From Streptomyces sp. STR69 (GTDB lineage: Bacteria > Actinomycetota > Actinomycetes > Streptomycetales > Streptomycetaceae): 64,000 bases of DNA. The first letter of the stretch is position 1; every line of letters starts with the position of its first letter. This document shows positions 17,749 through 26,512 of the stretch, piece after piece. The notes under the pieces are model-generated. The model searched no databases, was not told where the DNA came from, and worked only from the letters and a program-made list of their open reading frames with translations. The position numbers were made by a program, and so were the translations under genes. The DNA lies in assembly GCF_024519455.1 (NCBI RefSeq), contig NZ_JALJRY010000002.1:62001-126000 (forward strand), in the 5' to 3' direction.

Positions 17749-18831
17749 TCAGACGGCCAGGGCCGTGTCCGTACGGCGCAGCAGCGCACGGTGGGCGGGA
17801 GCGCCGGGCGGTACGGCACTCAGCAGCGGCTGTGCCACAGCACCCCTGTGCAGCTTGGGAGTTGGGGTTCCGGTGCTGAGCAGCACACCGCGGGCTCCGT
17901 GGCCGCGGGCCAGCCGCATGGGCAGATGGTAGGCGACGTGGAAATACGCGCCGATCTCCGCGCTTCCGGGGCCGAGCCCGACCATGCGCGGCAGCACTTC
18001 GCGGGCGCCCAGCACCACGGTCGAACTGGCCACGGCCGTTCCGCGGTGGTCCCGCACGAGGATCACGCAGTAGCGGGCGCCGAACGCCTCCCGGAGGCGC
18101 TCGTTCACGCGCAGCAGCCGCGCCGGATCACCCGGGAGACCGTGCTTCTCGTCCGAGCACGCCTCCAGCCGCGCGACCTCCCGCTGGATCTCCTCGGTCG
18201 GGTCGCCCTGGTGGATCTCGGCGGTCGCACCGGCCTCCGCCAGCGACGCCGACTCCCGCCGCAGCCTGCGTCGCCGGTGCGCGGAGAAGCCCGCGAGGTA
18301 GGCGTCCTCGTCCGCTCCGACGTCCGGGATCCGGAAATAGCGGTCGGTGACGCCCACGCTCCAGCCGCGCTCCCGCAGCCGCGGCAGTACGGGGCTGTCC
18401 TCGTCGAGATGCAGGAAGCTGAGCAGCCGCCCCTGGGCGCCCGCGTACGCCTCAAGGGCGGTCACCAGGGCGTCCGCGTCGAACTCGGCGCCGCCCGCGG
18501 GGAAGACGGACGGCCCGTATCCGAGGGCGCACACGTTCAACTGGCGCACCCCCTCGGCCCTGGCCTCCTTGATGTCCGCCTCGGGCTGGTCCACGGCGCG
18601 GCCCGTACCGGCGGACACATCGGTGCAGTTCATCCGGGAGAAGCCGGAGTGGTCGTCCTGGACGCGCACCGCGCAGGCGGCTCCGGCTCCGGGGACCTCC
18701 AGGAAACGCACACCGTCCTCGGGCCACCGGTTCGCGGTGAGCCAGGCGCGCGAGGCCCGGGGGTCCGCCGGATCGGCGTTCCAGTAGCCGGCGGGCAGAC
18801 CGTCCGCCGCCGCGTACTGAGTGACCGTCAC
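17749..18831 (-). CDS. GNAT-fold acyltransferase, BioF2/FemAB-like
   Basis: About 360 residues, roughly twice a single GNAT domain. The C-terminal half (FSAHRRRRLRRESASLAEAG, then YCVILVRDHRGTAVASSTVV and YFHVAYHLPMRLARGHGARG) resembles the Acetyltransf_6 group, which transfers acyl or aminoacyl groups. The GTG start overlaps the radical SAM stop by four bases, so production is coupled to that enzyme. Acylation of an amine in the pathway is the obvious guess; donor and acceptor are unknown. Confidence 0.75.
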   Translation of the reverse strand: MTVTQYAAADGLPAGYWNADPADPRASRAWLTANRWPEDGVRFLEVPGAGAACAVRVQDDHSGFSRMNCTDVSAGTGRAVDQPEADIKEARAEGVRQLNVCALGYGPSVFPAGGAEFDADALVTALEAYAGAQGRLLSFLHLDEDSPVLPRLRERGWSVGVTDRYFRIPDVGADEDAYLAGFSAHRRRRLRRESASLAEAGATAEIHQGDPTEEIQREVARLEACSDEKHGLPGDPARLLRVNERLREAFGARYCVILVRDHRGTAVASSTVVLGAREVLPRMVGLGPGSAEIGAYFHVAYHLPMRLARGHGARGVLLSTGTPTPKLHRGAVAQPLLSAVPPGAPAHRALLRRTDTALAV

Positions 18832-20675
18832 ATCGCCACCGCTTCCACTCCGTTGCGCACGTGACCCCACCGCACCCGCGTCTCCCGGTGGATCCGCCAG
18901 ATGTTGTCCTCCGTCAGCAGACGGGAGACGACACCGGGATAGGCCTCTTCGAAGAAGGAGTACGGCGGGGGGACCTCGACACCTTGGGAACCGTAGTCCA
19001 GGCGGTCGTCCATACCGTGCCGGCGGGTGATCTCCGTGCCCGGGTGGTACGTCAGGATGTTGGGGCTGGCGAGCATGAGGTAGCCGTCGTCGATGAGCCG
19101 GCCCACCTCCTCGATGGTCTCGGCGATGCTGTTCTCGTCCTCGCCGTCCAGCCCGAAGAGGACCGAGCTGCCGACGCGGATCCCGGCCTCGCGCAACAGC
19201 CCGAGCGCCAGGCGCACGCGTTCCTTCCACGGGGTGCCCCGCCGCACGTTCTTGTGGACGTGCCGCATCACCTGCTCGGACATGCTCTCGATGCCCAGGT
19301 AGACGTAGGTGCAGCCCGCTTCGCGCATCCGGGCCAGGCCGGCTCGTACGATCTCGGACTTCGGGCCGGTGAGCACGTCGACGGTGAGCTGGGCCCCCCA
19401 CTGCAGCACGGTCAGGCCGCGGTCGATCTGCCTGGCCTCGGCCAGCGCGGTACAGAACTCCTTGATGCGCGGCCAGGAGCCGGACCAGAAGATCGAGTCG
19501 TCGAAGAAGGCGGCCTCGGCACCGTATTCGACGTACTCCCTCAGCCGTTCCACCATGCGCTCGGCATCGCCGGGCGCCGACCGCCTGACCTGGCCGAGCA
19601 GCGCGGATTCCGAGCAGAAGGTGCACCGCATCGGACAGGTGCCCGAGACGAGGACGTGGGCGCACCGGGACGTCGTACCGTCGTCGCGGGTGAAGATCGG
19701 GAACCGGGAGCGGATCAGGAACGGAGCGTACGGAGACGGCTCCTGTTCCGTCGGGACGGGCGGGCCCTCCACCCGGAAGGCGGTCCAGCCGGCGGTGCCG
19801 TGGACGAGGATGCTGCCCCGCCCGTACTCCTGTCCTCCCTCGGCGGCCATCCGCTCCAGCTCGGTGACGACCTGCTGTGCGGTGGTCGTGCGGGTCGCCA
19901 GGTCCATGGAACGGGCGACGGCCCGCAGGGTGAGGTCGAGCAGCGGGCCGCCGTCGCCGCTCACGACGACGTCCACCGGGGCCGGGTCGGGCCGCCGCGC
20001 GCCGGTGGCGGTGGAACTGGGCGCGAGATACACCTCGGCCGGTTCCTGCCGGCGCACCGTCTCGTCCGCGTGCCGTCCGCCCATCACCACAAGGGAGTCG
20101 GGACATTCCGCCTTGACCAGGGCGGCGATCTCCAGGGCGTAGCGGTGTGCGGGGGAGACGGCGCTGATCAGGACGACGGAGGGGCGGCGCCGCCGCAGCA
20201 GGCTGACGAGGTCGGCGCGGGTGCGGGGGGTCCAGGTCCGGGGGTCGAAGACGGTGTCGTCGGTCGTCCGCACCTCGGTCTCGTGGCGGCGGGACACGTC
20301 CGGCCGCTCCTTCTTGCCCGGGAGACGGGGCCACAGCGGGCACAGGTCGTTGTACACGTCGGCCGGGCCGAAGGGATCGGCGAACGAGGCCGTCGCCCGT
20401 GCCATGGGGTAACTCAGCGCCGAATAAAGGGCCATGGGATCGCCCGGATACGCGACGTCGTTCTCCTCGTCGGTGATCACCGGCGCGAGAATTCCGAGCA
20501 CCCCGAACGCGCGCACCGCCCCGGCGGCCTCGAATCCGGCGTCGCGCACCTCGGTCCGCAGCCGGTGGCGCCGGGCGCGCAGTACGGGGTTCTCCCGCGT
20601 CGCGGTGTCGGTGCCGTGGCCGCCGATGTGCAGAAGGGCGGGCCCGAAAGTGGCTCGTACCTGAATGCTCGTCAC
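18828..20675 (-). CDS. radical SAM enzyme with N-terminal cobalamin-binding-like domain
   Basis: 615 residues. Residues 155-250 (RRRRPSVVLISAVSPAHRYA, VVMGGRHADETV, DVVVSGDGGPLLDLTLRA) follow the B12-binding domain pattern of class B radical SAM enzymes. Cys347-x3-Cys351-x2-Cys354 (GTCPMRCTFCSE) is the canonical cluster motif, followed by YVYLGIESMSEQVM, a typical strand of this family. Such enzymes often methylate unreactive carbon or phosphorus, or rearrange rings. The GTG start overlaps the homocysteine methyltransferase stop by four bases; that neighbour could recycle homocysteine formed from SAM. The substrate is unknown. Confidence 0.88.
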   Translation of the reverse strand: MTSIQVRATFGPALLHIGGHGTDTATRENPVLRARRHRLRTEVRDAGFEAAGAVRAFGVLGILAPVITDEENDVAYPGDPMALYSALSYPMARATASFADPFGPADVYNDLCPLWPRLPGKKERPDVSRRHETEVRTTDDTVFDPRTWTPRTRADLVSLLRRRRPSVVLISAVSPAHRYALEIAALVKAECPDSLVVMGGRHADETVRRQEPAEVYLAPSSTATGARRPDPAPVDVVVSGDGGPLLDLTLRAVARSMDLATRTTTAQQVVTELERMAAEGGQEYGRGSILVHGTAGWTAFRVEGPPVPTEQEPSPYAPFLIRSRFPIFTRDDGTTSRCAHVLVSGTCPMRCTFCSESALLGQVRRSAPGDAERMVERLREYVEYGAEAAFFDDSIFWSGSWPRIKEFCTALAEARQIDRGLTVLQWGAQLTVDVLTGPKSEIVRAGLARMREAGCTYVYLGIESMSEQVMRHVHKNVRRGTPWKERVRLALGLLREAGIRVGSSVLFGLDGEDENSIAETIEEVGRLIDDGYLMLASPNILTYHPGTEITRRHGMDDRLDYGSQGVEVPPPYSFFEEAYPGVVSRLLTEDNIWRIHRETRVRWGHVRNGVEAVAM

Positions 20676-21568
20676 GCCGCCGCCTCTTCCTTCCACTTGT
20701 CCGCCAGGGCACTGATGTGCGCGGGCGCCGTTCCGCAACAGCCGCCGACGAAGCCAAGACCGAACTCCTCGGCCCAGCCGTACGCCAGGTCGGCGAACTC
20801 CGGGGGCGACAGGGCCGGCGGGAGGGTGCGCTCGCTGTGCTCCCACCGGTCGAGCGCCGTCCGGTCCTCCAGGTTGGGATAGACGCCGACGGGCACGCCG
20901 AGGCCGTCGAGCCGTTCCAGCGCGCGCGGGACGGCCGTGCGGGGCAGGCAGTTGGCCGCCACCGCACTCGCTCCGGCGTCGACGCAGGCCAGCGCGGCCT
21001 CGCGGAGCGCGTCACCGTCGGGGAGGGCGGCCCCGTCCGTGACGACGAAGCTCACCCAGGTCCGCAGCCCGCGCCGGACCGCGGCCTCGACCGCGATCAC
21101 GGCCTCGCGGCGCGTGCACTGCGTCTCCACGAGAACGAGATCGGCCCCGGAGTCCGCGAGTACGCCGGCCATCCAGCCGTGCTCGCGGGCGAGGGAGCCG
21201 TCGTCCGGGGTGAGCGCCGGGGTGTAGCAGTCCTCGACGGGTGCGACGGAGGCGGCCACCAGGGCGTGCGGTGTTCCGGCGACCCGACGGGCCCGTACGG
21301 CACATGTCACGGCCCGGCGCACGTAGCCGGCCTGTTCGCTGTCGGGCACGCCCATGCGGGACAGGGCCCGGGTGTTGGTGCGGAAGGTGTTGGCGGTGAC
21401 GAGGTCGCTGCCGCTCTCCAGGAACTCCGCGTGGACCTTCACCAGCGCGTCCGTCCCGGCCCGGTCGCGCAGCGGCGCGCTGGTGAGCCACGGCGCGAGC
21501 ATGGGGATGCCGGCCGCCTGGAGGCCGGTGGCCGTACCGCCGTCGAGGATCCTGGGGAGGGGGCTCAC
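20672..21568 (-). CDS. homocysteine S-methyltransferase (MmuM-like)
   Basis: 298 residues, the size of bacterial MmuM. The zinc-binding cysteines are seen in AANCLP and in the C-terminal GGCCGT motif; LDGGTATGLQAAG is the usual start of the barrel. The enzyme moves a methyl group from S-methylmethionine or SAM to homocysteine, making methionine. Its GTG start overlaps the upstream stop (GTGA). In this operon it may support a SAM-consuming pathway or act on a homocysteine-like intermediate. Confidence 0.9.
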   Translation of the reverse strand: MSPLPRILDGGTATGLQAAGIPMLAPWLTSAPLRDRAGTDALVKVHAEFLESGSDLVTANTFRTNTRALSRMGVPDSEQAGYVRRAVTCAVRARRVAGTPHALVAASVAPVEDCYTPALTPDDGSLAREHGWMAGVLADSGADLVLVETQCTRREAVIAVEAAVRRGLRTWVSFVVTDGAALPDGDALREAALACVDAGASAVAANCLPRTAVPRALERLDGLGVPVGVYPNLEDRTALDRWEHSERTLPPALSPPEFADLAYGWAEEFGLGFVGGCCGTAPAHISALADKWKEEAAA

Positions 21569-22347
21569 GCGATCTCCCCGAGACTCCGCGGGGTCGTCTC
21601 CTCGCCGCCCCACGCCAGGAACTCGTCGACCCATTCGGCGGGCATCAGATTTATCTTCTGGTCGGCGAACGGGCGCTCCTGAGGGGGGATCCAGTCGTCG
21701 TCGCCGCGGCTCGGGACCGAGCCGTCGGGCCTGACGATGTGCGGGCCGTAGTAGAACCAGGCGATCTGCCCCACGAACTCGTTCAGCACCGCTCTGTGTA
21801 TGTCGGGGGAGAACATGCGCAGATGCGCGTGGGCCACGGAGAGTTCACCGCGGAGATTGAAGGGGGCGCGCATGAGGTAGTGCCCGAAATAGTCGTGGGT
21901 GGCACGCAGTACGTCGTTGCGGAGGGCCGGGGTGCCGTCGATCTCGGTGCCCGACTGCGACAGGAGGGGGTTGTCGGGATCCTCGTAGCCCTCCGGCCCG
22001 TGTCCGTGCTCCGTGGGGAACACATAGAGGTCCTCACCGGCGTCCAGGGCCGCGCAGAGCTCGCGGGAGGCTCCGTAGGGCTGCCCGGAACTCCGGAAGT
22101 AGCGCACCTTCAGCCCCATGTCGGTCATACAGGCGAGCTGGGCGCGCGCTTCCTCCGCCATCCGCAGGTACTGGCCGCGGGCGTCGGGATCATTGGGGAG
22201 GCTCTGTTGTTCGTGAAAACGCTGCGCTATTTTCCGCACCAATCGTTCCGGAACGCCCGGCGCCCGGAAATCGGAACCCACCCATTTCTCTTCCAGATTG
22301 GCGCGGCGAAGATAGAGCCGAGAGACCTCGCGAACGTCGACGACCAT
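21565..22347 (-). CDS. uncharacterised protein with HDYFGH motif, possible non-haem iron enzyme
   Basis: 260 residues, first gene of the left operon. No family was recognised with certainty. The most telling stretch is RATHDYFGH (His151, His156), then a GELSVAHAH segment and LNEFVGQ (Glu190). Two histidines five apart followed by a glutamate 34 residues later resemble the HEXXGH...E iron site of aromatic amino acid hydroxylases (five and about 40 in phenylalanine hydroxylase). A mononuclear iron oxygenase is therefore plausible but unproven. The ribosome site is weak (CGGGGG). The neighbours downstream all overlap by four bases. Confidence 0.5.
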   Translation of the reverse strand: MVVDVREVSRLYLRRANLEEKWVGSDFRAPGVPERLVRKIAQRFHEQQSLPNDPDARGQYLRMAEEARAQLACMTDMGLKVRYFRSSGQPYGASRELCAALDAGEDLYVFPTEHGHGPEGYEDPDNPLLSQSGTEIDGTPALRNDVLRATHDYFGHYLMRAPFNLRGELSVAHAHLRMFSPDIHRAVLNEFVGQIAWFYYGPHIVRPDGSVPSRGDDDWIPPQERPFADQKINLMPAEWVDEFLAWGGEETTPRSLGEIA

Positions 22348-22366
22348 GAGAAAACCCCCGAGATAT

Positions 22367-22381
22367 CCGTTTCACAAACGG
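22367..22381. promoter_or_regulatory. small perfect inverted repeat in the divergent promoter gap
   Basis: CCGTTT-CAC-AAACGG is a 6-bp inverted repeat 20 bases upstream of the HDYFGH gene, in the 200-base gap shared with the LuxR-type regulator. It may be a regulator half-site pair or a 5'-leader hairpin. No clear -10/-35 pair was found nearby. Confidence 0.35.
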
Positions 22382-22547
22382 AGCGACAGCCCTTGGTGCG
22401 GCGGATTCCATGGTTGCCGCAGGGCGGTGCGGGAGCATGCCGCAGGAACCGGTGACACCGTTTCGGGGGACGCCGTCCCGCCCGTGTGAAGGGGAGACGG
22501 GAACGCGGCGGGATCGAATCGGGAAGCCGCGGGCGGATGTTGAGCAC

Positions 22548-23054
22548 ATGCGAACTGCGATATGTGAGCGACAGCCGTTGGTTCTCATGGGCCTGGCGCA
22601 CCTGCTGAGTGCCCAGTCGTCCTGCGAAGTGGTGTTCACCTCGGCCGATGCGCTTCCCGGGGCCGGGGAACGGATCGATGTCCTGGTCGTCGGGGAGAGC
22701 GTGGCGGCCGGCCTGCCGGAGACGTGGGCGCGGTCCGGCACCGGGGACGAGATACCGGACGTGGTGGTGGTGCGGGCGGACGCGACCGCGGAGGAGGTGC
22801 TGCGGTCGGTGTCCGAGGCGGTGGCACGCTCGTCCACGGAGTCCGTGACGGAACGCCCGGCGGCGGCGTTGTCACCGCGGGAGCAGGAGGTACTGCGTTT
22901 CATCGCGCTGGGAATGACCCATGGGCAGGTGGCCCGGCGTATCGGGATCAGCCATCACACGGTGGACACCTACGTCAAGCGAGTACGGTCGAAGTTCAGC
23001 GTCGGAAACAAGGCCGAACTCACGCGAATCGCACTCGGCTTGATGCCACTTTGA
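22548..23054 (+). CDS. LuxR/NarL-type regulator with degenerate receiver domain
   Basis: 168 residues. The C-terminal domain (LSPREQEVLRFIALGMTHGQ, then ARRIGISHHTVDTYVKRVRSKF) is a standard LuxR helix-turn-helix. The N-terminal part looks like a shrunken response-regulator receiver (RQPLVLMGLAHLL, IDVLVVGES), but glycine stands where the phosphorylated aspartate would be expected, so activation is probably not by phosphorylation. The ATG at 22548 has no good ribosome site. It is divergent from the left operon and sits beside the SARP gene, so it is probably a cluster-specific regulator. Confidence 0.8.
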   Translation: MRTAICERQPLVLMGLAHLLSAQSSCEVVFTSADALPGAGERIDVLVVGESVAAGLPETWARSGTGDEIPDVVVVRADATAEEVLRSVSEAVARSSTESVTERPAAALSPREQEVLRFIALGMTHGQVARRIGISHHTVDTYVKRVRSKFSVGNKAELTRIALGLMPL

Positions 23055-23117
23055 ACGAACCTTTACCCGCGCCGAGACCCTGTGACTAACGCCGTACCAT
23101 TCGCCCCCCAAACCTCT

Positions 23118-23150
23118 TATGATCGCGAGGCGAGGCTCTAACCGAGCCTC
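23118..23150 (+). promoter_or_regulatory. candidate -10 box and 5'-leader hairpin of the SARP gene
   Basis: TATGAT at 23118-23123 is a near-perfect -10 hexamer without an obvious -35, which is compatible with an activated promoter. Just downstream GAGGCTC-TAACC-GAGCCTC (23132-23150) forms a perfect 7-bp stem, about 50 bases before the SARP start codon. Regulation through it is a guess. Confidence 0.4.
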
Positions 23151-23199
23151 TGTAGAGCCCCTACCAGGGCTTTCTGCATGACGGGGGGACAGAGCATCC

Positions 23200-26100
23200 A
23201 TGTCCGAACAGGGAGACGGAGCACTGCGGTTCAACATCCTCGGGCCGCTGGAGGGATGGCTGGGCACCACCCGGCTGCGCCTGGGCGGAGCGATCCAGGA
23301 GCGGGTTCTGGTGACCCTGCTGCTCGAACGCGGCAGGGTGGTACCGGTGTCACGCCTGGTGCAGGCCGCGTGGGACGACGATCCACCGGCGACCGCCACG
23401 CACCAGATACGCAAGGCCGTCGCCGACCTTCGCCGGCGCGTGCCGGACGGCGGCAGAATGGTCGTCACCGAAGGACCGGGCTACCGGGCGATGGTGACCG
23501 ACACCGAACTGGATCTGACGGAATTCGGGACCCACCTCCGCGCAGCGGGCCGCGCGGTCGCCGAGGGCCGGTCCCCGGAGGCCGTGGAAGCACTGCGCCG
23601 GGCGCTCGCGCTGTGGCGCGGGCCGGTCATGGCGGACACCGGAGGCGCCGTGATCCAGGCTGTCGCAACCGCGCTCGACGAACGCCGGCTGGCCGCCGCC
23701 GAGCAGTTCTTCGAACTGCGCCTCGGCCTCGGCGAGGCTTCCGAGCTGATCGGTGACCTCCGGGACCTCATCGCCCGGAACCCCTTGCGCGAGACCCTGC
23801 GGGGCCAGCTGATCCTGGCGCTGTACCGCACGGGCTGTCAGGCGCAGGCTCTCCAGGAGTACCAGAAGGTCCGGGAACTGCTGCTGGAGGAACTCGGGAT
23901 CGACCCCGGACCGAGACTGAGCGAGCTGCACGCCGCGATCCTGCGCGAGGCCCCGGAACTGGGCGTACCCGGGCTGCTGTTGCCGCCGCCCCCCGAGCCG
24001 GTGGCACAGCCTGCCGCTCCTGCCGCCGTCCCGCGGACCGACCGGCCCGCACCCCCGTGCACCCTGCCCTGCGACCTCTCGGACTTCACCGGCCGGAAAA
24101 GGGAACTGGACGCACTGGTCGACCGCATCAACGGCGGTGGTGCGGCAGGGCAGCGACGCAGCCCGATCGTGGCGATCGACGGAATGGGCGGCAGCGGCAA
24201 GACCTCTCTCGTCGTCCGCGCGGCCCATCAGGTGGCCGCGGACTTCCCGGACGGTCAGCTCCACCTCGACCTCCGCGGCTTCACCCCCGGTGAGCCGCCG
24301 GTCTCGCCGGCGACCGCCCTCGACGTACTGCTCAGGGCGCTCGGCACCCCGGGTGACCGAATACCCGACGACATCCAGGGCCGTACCGCGCTGTGGCGCT
24401 CCCAACTGGCCGAGCGGCGGTTGCTGTTGCTGATCGACAACGTCATCGACGTCGGCCAGGTGCTCCCCCTGCTGCCCGTCACGCACGGCTGTCTGGTCCT
24501 GATCACCAGCCGGGCCAGGCTCGTCGACCTCGACGGGGCCGAGTGGGTCTCGATCGGCCCGATGTCCCATGAGGACAGCACGCTGCTGATAGAGGAAGTA
24601 CTCGGCACTACGCGCGTCGCGGCCGAGTCGGAGGCGACGGCCGAACTGGTCCACCTCTGCGGCCGTCTTCCGCTGGCGCTGCGCATCGTCGCCGCCCGGC
24701 TGCGCAACCGACCGCGGTGGACCGTGGAGTACATGGTCGACCGGTTGCGTGACGAGACCCGTCGGCTGGAGGAGCTGAGCGCGGGTGAACGCAGCGTCGC
24801 GGCGTCCCTGCGGCTCTCGTACCAGATCATGGACGAGGAACACCGCATCGCCCTGCGCATCCTGGGCCTGCACCCCGGTGCCGACATCGACGTGTACGCG
24901 GCGGCCGCCCTGCTGGGCACGGACCGGCACGACGCGGAGAACGTACTGGAACGGCTGCTGGACGTGCACCTGCTGGAGCAACCCGCCATCGGCCAGTACC
25001 GGTTCCACGACCTGGTGCGCAACTTCGCACAGAGCCAGTGCGGTCCGGACACCGCACGGGACGACACCGCGGCCGTCCAACGGCTGCTCGACTACTACGT
25101 CACGATCACCGAGACCGCGTGCGAGCTGCTCTTCAGCGGTCGCAAGCGCCGCTCCACCGGCATCGTTCCCTACGCCGGTGACCAGCCGCTGTTCGTGGAC
25201 GCGGCGCGCACCGGCCGCTGGCTGGACCGGGAACACGGGAACCTGACCGCGGCGATCTCCCTCGCGTACCGCTCCGGCCTCGACCGCCACACGGTGTGCC
25301 TCGCCCGCAACATCGTCTTCAGGCTCAACGCCCGAGGACAGTTCCAGGAGTTCAGGGACGTCGGCCGGATCGCCGTCGAGGCCGCCCGGAGGCTGGAGGA
25401 CGTGGGCCTGCTGAGCGTCAGCCTGTCCAATCTGGGCGTCGCCTGCTGGAAACTGGGGCACTTCGAGGAGGGCCTCGAGGTGGCCACGGAGGCACGTGAC
25501 GTCGCCGTCCGCCTCCGCGATCAGCACACCGAGGCACACGGCGAGTCCACGATCGGACTGCTGCTGACCGTGCTCGGGCGACACCCCGAGGCACTGCTGC
25601 ATCTGGAACGCGCCCTCGCCCTGGAACGCGAGCTGGACATTCCGCGGGCCGAGGCCGAGACGCTCACCAACCTCAGCACCCTGTACGCGCAGTGGGGCAG
25701 GTGCGAGGAGGCGGCCACAGCCGCGCGTCAGGCCCTGGAACTCCACCGGACCTTCGAGTACCGCGACAACCACGTGATGGCGCTGACCGATCTGGCCTTC
25801 GCCCACCTCGGACTGGGCGAGTACGAGGACGCCCGCGTCTGCCTCGAAGAGGCTCGCGCCATGTGCGACCCCACGAGCCCGCCGGGCGATGTCGCCCTGG
25901 CCCTGGCACTGTCCGCCGAGGTCGACGAGTGCCTGGGCCGCCGGTCGGAGGCGGCCGGTTTCGCGCGCCGGGCACTGGAGCTGGCACGGATGAGCGGCAG
26001 TCCGACGAGGCAGGCGAAGGTCGAGAACCTCATCGGCGGATTCTGCCGGCGGAGGAACGAACACGAGAGGGCCCTGTCGCTCCACGCCCACGCCCATGAA

Positions 26101-26277
26101 CTCGCCACCGCCATCCAGTACCGGGCGGAGAGCGCACGGGCGTTGCACGGGATGGCCTGTGCGGAGGAGGCACTCGGTGACACGGCCCGGGCCCGTGAAC
26201 ACAGGGGCGCGGCTGCGGAGTTGCTCGACTCCATGGGCTGTCGCGCGCCTCTTGTCGACGACCGGGTCAGGACGTGA
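23200..26277 (+). CDS. AfsR/SARP-type pathway regulator (SARP-NB-ARC-TPR)
   Basis: 1025 residues, close to AfsR in size. Residues 1-100 form an OmpR-like winged helix, 105-250 the bacterial transcriptional activation domain (ending LLLEELGIDPGPRLSELHAAIL), about 300-600 an NB-ARC ATPase with the P-loop GMGGSGKT at 328-335, and 700-1010 tetratricopeptide repeats. SARPs activate antibiotic clusters by binding heptameric direct repeats near -35 boxes. It lies centrally between the two candidate operons. Its end overlaps the end of a small minus-strand gene by 11 bases. Function as an activator of the surrounding cluster is inferred from family and position. Confidence 0.92.
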   Translation: MSEQGDGALRFNILGPLEGWLGTTRLRLGGAIQERVLVTLLLERGRVVPVSRLVQAAWDDDPPATATHQIRKAVADLRRRVPDGGRMVVTEGPGYRAMVTDTELDLTEFGTHLRAAGRAVAEGRSPEAVEALRRALALWRGPVMADTGGAVIQAVATALDERRLAAAEQFFELRLGLGEASELIGDLRDLIARNPLRETLRGQLILALYRTGCQAQALQEYQKVRELLLEELGIDPGPRLSELHAAILREAPELGVPGLLLPPPPEPVAQPAAPAAVPRTDRPAPPCTLPCDLSDFTGRKRELDALVDRINGGGAAGQRRSPIVAIDGMGGSGKTSLVVRAAHQVAADFPDGQLHLDLRGFTPGEPPVSPATALDVLLRALGTPGDRIPDDIQGRTALWRSQLAERRLLLLIDNVIDVGQVLPLLPVTHGCLVLITSRARLVDLDGAEWVSIGPMSHEDSTLLIEEVLGTTRVAAESEATAELVHLCGRLPLALRIVAARLRNRPRWTVEYMVDRLRDETRRLEELSAGERSVAASLRLSYQIMDEEHRIALRILGLHPGADIDVYAAAALLGTDRHDAENVLERLLDVHLLEQPAIGQYRFHDLVRNFAQSQCGPDTARDDTAAVQRLLDYYVTITETACELLFSGRKRRSTGIVPYAGDQPLFVDAARTGRWLDREHGNLTAAISLAYRSGLDRHTVCLARNIVFRLNARGQFQEFRDVGRIAVEAARRLEDVGLLSVSLSNLGVACWKLGHFEEGLEVATEARDVAVRLRDQHTEAHGESTIGLLLTVLGRHPEALLHLERALALERELDIPRAEAETLTNLSTLYAQWGRCEEAATAARQALELHRTFEYRDNHVMALTDLAFAHLGLGEYEDARVCLEEARAMCDPTSPPGDVALALALSAEVDECLGRRSEAAGFARRALELARMSGSPTRQAKVENLIGGFCRRRNEHERALSLHAHAHELATAIQYRAESARALHGMACAEEALGDTARAREHRGAAAELLDSMGCRAPLVDDRVRT

Positions 26278-26422
26278 CCGACGTGGGTCCCTGATTGTCC
26301 GCGACGACGTGGTGGGCGGTGTGGTGAGGGCCGGGCGCGCCGGAGCCGACCGTCGCTCCCACGCCGAGTACCAGGGCCGCCGCCGAGAGGGCGCCGACGA
26401 GCGTGGTCAGCAGTGTGCGCAT
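26267..26422 (-). CDS. small secreted peptide (51 residues)
   Basis: A short gene with an excellent ribosome site (AAGGAGAACC directly before ATG 26422). The product starts MRTLLTTLVGALSAAALVLG, a convincing signal peptide or membrane anchor, followed by a His-rich tail containing PHHTAHHVV and ending QGPTSVTS. No cysteine and no lipobox. It is the last gene in line with the right operon (about 90 bases after the degenerate ATP-grasp gene) and converges on the SARP gene. It could be a signalling or accessory peptide; no family was recognised. Confidence 0.5.
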   Translation of the reverse strand: MRTLLTTLVGALSAAALVLGVGATVGSGAPGPHHTAHHVVADNQGPTSVTS

Positions 26423-26512
26423 GGTTCTCCTTGGTGACGGTTGCCGCTTGGGGTGACGTCGTCATGCTTGTCGCGGCCCTTCCCGTCCCGGTCCCGTCTC
26501 GTTACCGCCTCC

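Noticed and set aside
17749..21015. A single 1088-codon minus-strand frame joining several genes
   Set aside because: Its first two thirds are out of frame with the radical SAM and methyltransferase genes; only the part after GTG 18831 encodes a real protein.
26267..26422. Small gene considered as a RiPP precursor for the HemN-like enzyme
   Set aside because: The product has an ordinary signal peptide, no leader/core layout, and no RiPP recognition element or cyclase was seen nearby.
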